A stretch of DNA of 64,000 nucleotides. Source: Elusimicrobiota bacterium. GTDB lineage: Bacteria; Elusimicrobiota; UBA8919. The stretch is from positions 210,811-274,810 of the forward strand of contig JAQUMH010000003.1 of NCBI GenBank assembly GCA_028718185.1. The letters are read 5' to 3'. The position numbers and the translations under genes were made by a program. The number at the start of each line of letters is the position of its first letter. Within the stretch, counting starts at the first letter, position 1. The notes beneath the pieces are model-generated. The model was not told the origin of the DNA and did no database searches. It was given only the letters and a program-made list of their open reading frames with translations. Below are positions 62,644 to 64,000 of the stretch, piece after piece.

Positions 62644-64000
62644 ATGAATTAATATCTGTCATTGTTTTGAATTATAACGGTAAAGAATACCTTAAGAACT
62701 GTTTTGACTCTTTAAATAAGCAAATATATTCGCCTTTGGAATTAATTATGGTTGATAATAATTCTGAAGACGGGAGTGTTGAGTATGTCAGGAAAATATT
62801 TCCAAATATAAAAATTATTATAAATAAAACCAACTTTGGTTTTGCGGAAGGAAATAATATCGGAGTTTTGAACGCAAAAAGCAAATATATCGCATTATTA
62901 AACAACGATACTGTTGTAGATAAGGATTGGTTAAAGGAACTCTTTAGAACAATGCAAACAACAGGGAGTGCAATTGTTGGTTCAAAAATTTACACAGAAG
63001 GAGTTAATCCTGAATATTATCTTAGAAACGGGACATTGAATTTGCTGGGATATAATATTTACAGCATTTTTGAAAATTTATCAAATGTTTTTGTCGTTTC
63101 AGGTTGTTCTCTTCTGATGGATAAAGAAAAAATTGGGTTACCTTTTGATAAAGATTATTTCTTTTATTCGGAAGATGTTTACCTTTCGTGGCTGACCCGT
63201 CTTAGGGGTTATAGAATTTTAGAAGCACCTTTATCAGTTGTTCATCATTTGGGTTCGGTCAGCGCAATTAAGCAAAAATCAAGTTTTCGCACATTTTATC
63301 AGGAACGGAACCGTTTATTGAACTTATTTCTTTTTTATGAAACCTTTACTTTTTTAAAGATAATTCCCTTTATACTTATTGATGTTTTTATCAGGCCTTT
63401 TCTAATAGTATTTAATCCGAATAAATCGTTAATGGGATGGATTAAATCAATAATATGGTTTCCTAAACATTTTTCAACGGTTTTAAATAAACGCCAAAAA
63501 ATCCAATTTCAAAGAGCTATATCTGATGGTGGAATTCTTAAGTATATGAGTTGTCGTTTAACTAACGGACAAAGTATTTTCGATAAAATTATAAATAAAT
63601 TAAGTTGCATTTATTGTTACCTTGTTAAGTTGAGAACGGTTGAGTTAATATCAGATTCAGAATTCAAAGAAAACGAAGAGGTACTATTGCCAAGGATGAA
63701 ATATGACCATGTCATAGGTAAAGCTCACTTTGAAAGGCAAACTACATATGGACAAATTATAGATTTAATTACTGAGGGTTCGACTGTGTTTGATATCGGG
63801 TGTTCTACGGGGTTTTTGGGAAAATATCTGATTGAGAAGAAAAATTGTGTTGTTTACGGGTTAGAGATTGATGAGAAATCAGCAGAAAGAGCGAAATCAC
63901 TTTATAAAAAAGTATTTATTGATGATATAGAAAAGGAAAATGTTTTGGATAAAATTCACGAAAGGTTTGATTATATCATTTTAGGTGATGTAATAGAACA
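62640..64000 (+). CDS. GT2 glycosyltransferase fused to SAM methyltransferase (3' end cut)
   Basis: The frame is open from the ATG at 62640 to the window end, 453 residues so far. Residues 1-230 form a rhamnosyltransferase-like GT2: VIVLNYNGKEYLKNC, VDNNSEDGSVEYV, NFGFAEGNNIGV, LLNNDTVV and YSEDVYLSWLTRLRG. After a linker of about 130 residues, VFDIGCSTGFLGKYL starts a class I methyltransferase domain, followed by YGLEIDEKSAERA; it continues beyond the window. The start overlaps the flippase stop as ATGA. The fusion would add a sugar and methylate it or its carrier; the substrate is unknown. Confidence 0.88.
   Translation, partial: MNELISVIVLNYNGKEYLKNCFDSLNKQIYSPLELIMVDNNSEDGSVEYVRKIFPNIKIIINKTNFGFAEGNNIGVLNAKSKYIALLNNDTVVDKDWLKELFRTMQTTGSAIVGSKIYTEGVNPEYYLRNGTLNLLGYNIYSIFENLSNVFVVSGCSLLMDKEKIGLPFDKDYFFYSEDVYLSWLTRLRGYRILEAPLSVVHHLGSVSAIKQKSSFRTFYQERNRLLNLFLFYETFTFLKIIPFILIDVFIRPFLIVFNPNKSLMGWIKSIIWFPKHFSTVLNKRQKIQFQRAISDGGILKYMSCRLTNGQSIFDKIINKLSCIYCYLVKLRTVELISDSEFKENEEVLLPRMKYDHVIGKAHFERQTTYGQIIDLITEGSTVFDIGCSTGFLGKYLIEKKNCVVYGLEIDEKSAERAKSLYKKVFIDDIEKENVLDKIHERFDYIILGDVIE

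Noticed and set aside
1-64000. Mobile elements, CRISPR arrays, tRNA or rRNA genes
   Set aside because: No transposase, integrase, spaced direct repeats or RNA-gene patterns were seen on either strand.

Overview
The window is 64 kb of AT-rich bacterial DNA holding one long glycan-biosynthesis locus. About 52 protein genes all read on the + strand. Most are separated by a few bases, overlap as ATGA, or overlap by 10-35 bases, and no stretch over 300 bases lacks a gene. Shine-Dalgarno sequences (AAGGAG/GGAG) and sigma70-type promoter boxes mark it as bacterial. A WecA/MraY-type initiating transferase, two Wzx-like flippases, two Wzy/WaaL-like membrane proteins and many nucleotide-sugar enzymes make it an O-antigen, capsule or similar surface-polysaccharide region. 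The abundance of cobalamin-type radical SAM proteins and large DUF2723 membrane proteins, and the low GC, suggest a poorly cultured anaerobic lineage. The taxon cannot be fixed from this sequence. No tRNA, rRNA, CRISPR array, transposase or integrase was seen.

Layout. (1) 1-15271: a truncated epimerase, a two-subunit TPP enzyme (E1 alpha/beta), an acetolactate-synthase-like TPP enzyme, two SDRs, an aldo/keto reductase, two methyltransferases, a long radical SAM fusion, a zinc alcohol dehydrogenase, a flippase, and two members of one unrecognised family. The set looks like a pathway for a branched or chain-extended sugar. (2) 15290-24329: an unusual sialic-acid-like (nonulosonate) set: a CMP-sugar synthetase fused to a KdsC-type phosphatase, an SDR, a SPASM radical SAM protein, a barrel-only NeuB-like synthase, a B12-type radical SAM protein, a sugar C-methyltransferase, a cupin, a PLP aminotransferase and a methyltransferase. 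(3) 24330-44423: glycosyltransferases, two DUF2723/GT-C-like paralogues, each followed by a polyprenyl-phosphate-type GT2, a UPF0104-type membrane protein, a radical SAM protein, a heparinase-like protein, a carbamoyltransferase and a WecB-type epimerase. (4) 44447-48949: a second C-methyltransferase and a three-gene set (RmlD-like reductase, 2-epimerase, CapE-like 4,6-dehydratase) matching the UDP-L-QuiNAc route. (5) 49024-55343: a strong promoter with an operator-like palindrome, a radical SAM/epimerase pair, a second promoter, a polymerase-like protein, a GT2, a LegB-like dehydratase and a nucleotidyltransferase. (6) 55422-64000: a WbpV/WbpL/WbpM-like initiation module, a ligase/polymerase, a second flippase, and a GT2-methyltransferase fusion cut by the window end.

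The genes plausibly cooperate as follows. Nucleotide-activated sugars are built and decorated (methyl, carbamoyl, amino, possibly two-carbon branches and radical-based changes). They are assembled on undecaprenyl phosphate by the GT1/GT2 enzymes, flipped, polymerised and transferred. The DUF2723 proteins may add side residues outside the membrane from polyprenyl-phosphate donors. Most-interesting items: the NeuB that stops at the domain boundary beside a NeuA-phosphatase fusion; four B12-type radical SAM enzymes in one glycan locus, one with a zinc-ribbon/Rossmann tail; a DUF2723 protein that has an internally duplicated domain its paralogue lacks; a hairpin element occurring twice with a changed but still paired stem; and two promoters sharing a 13-base T-tract/-10 block.
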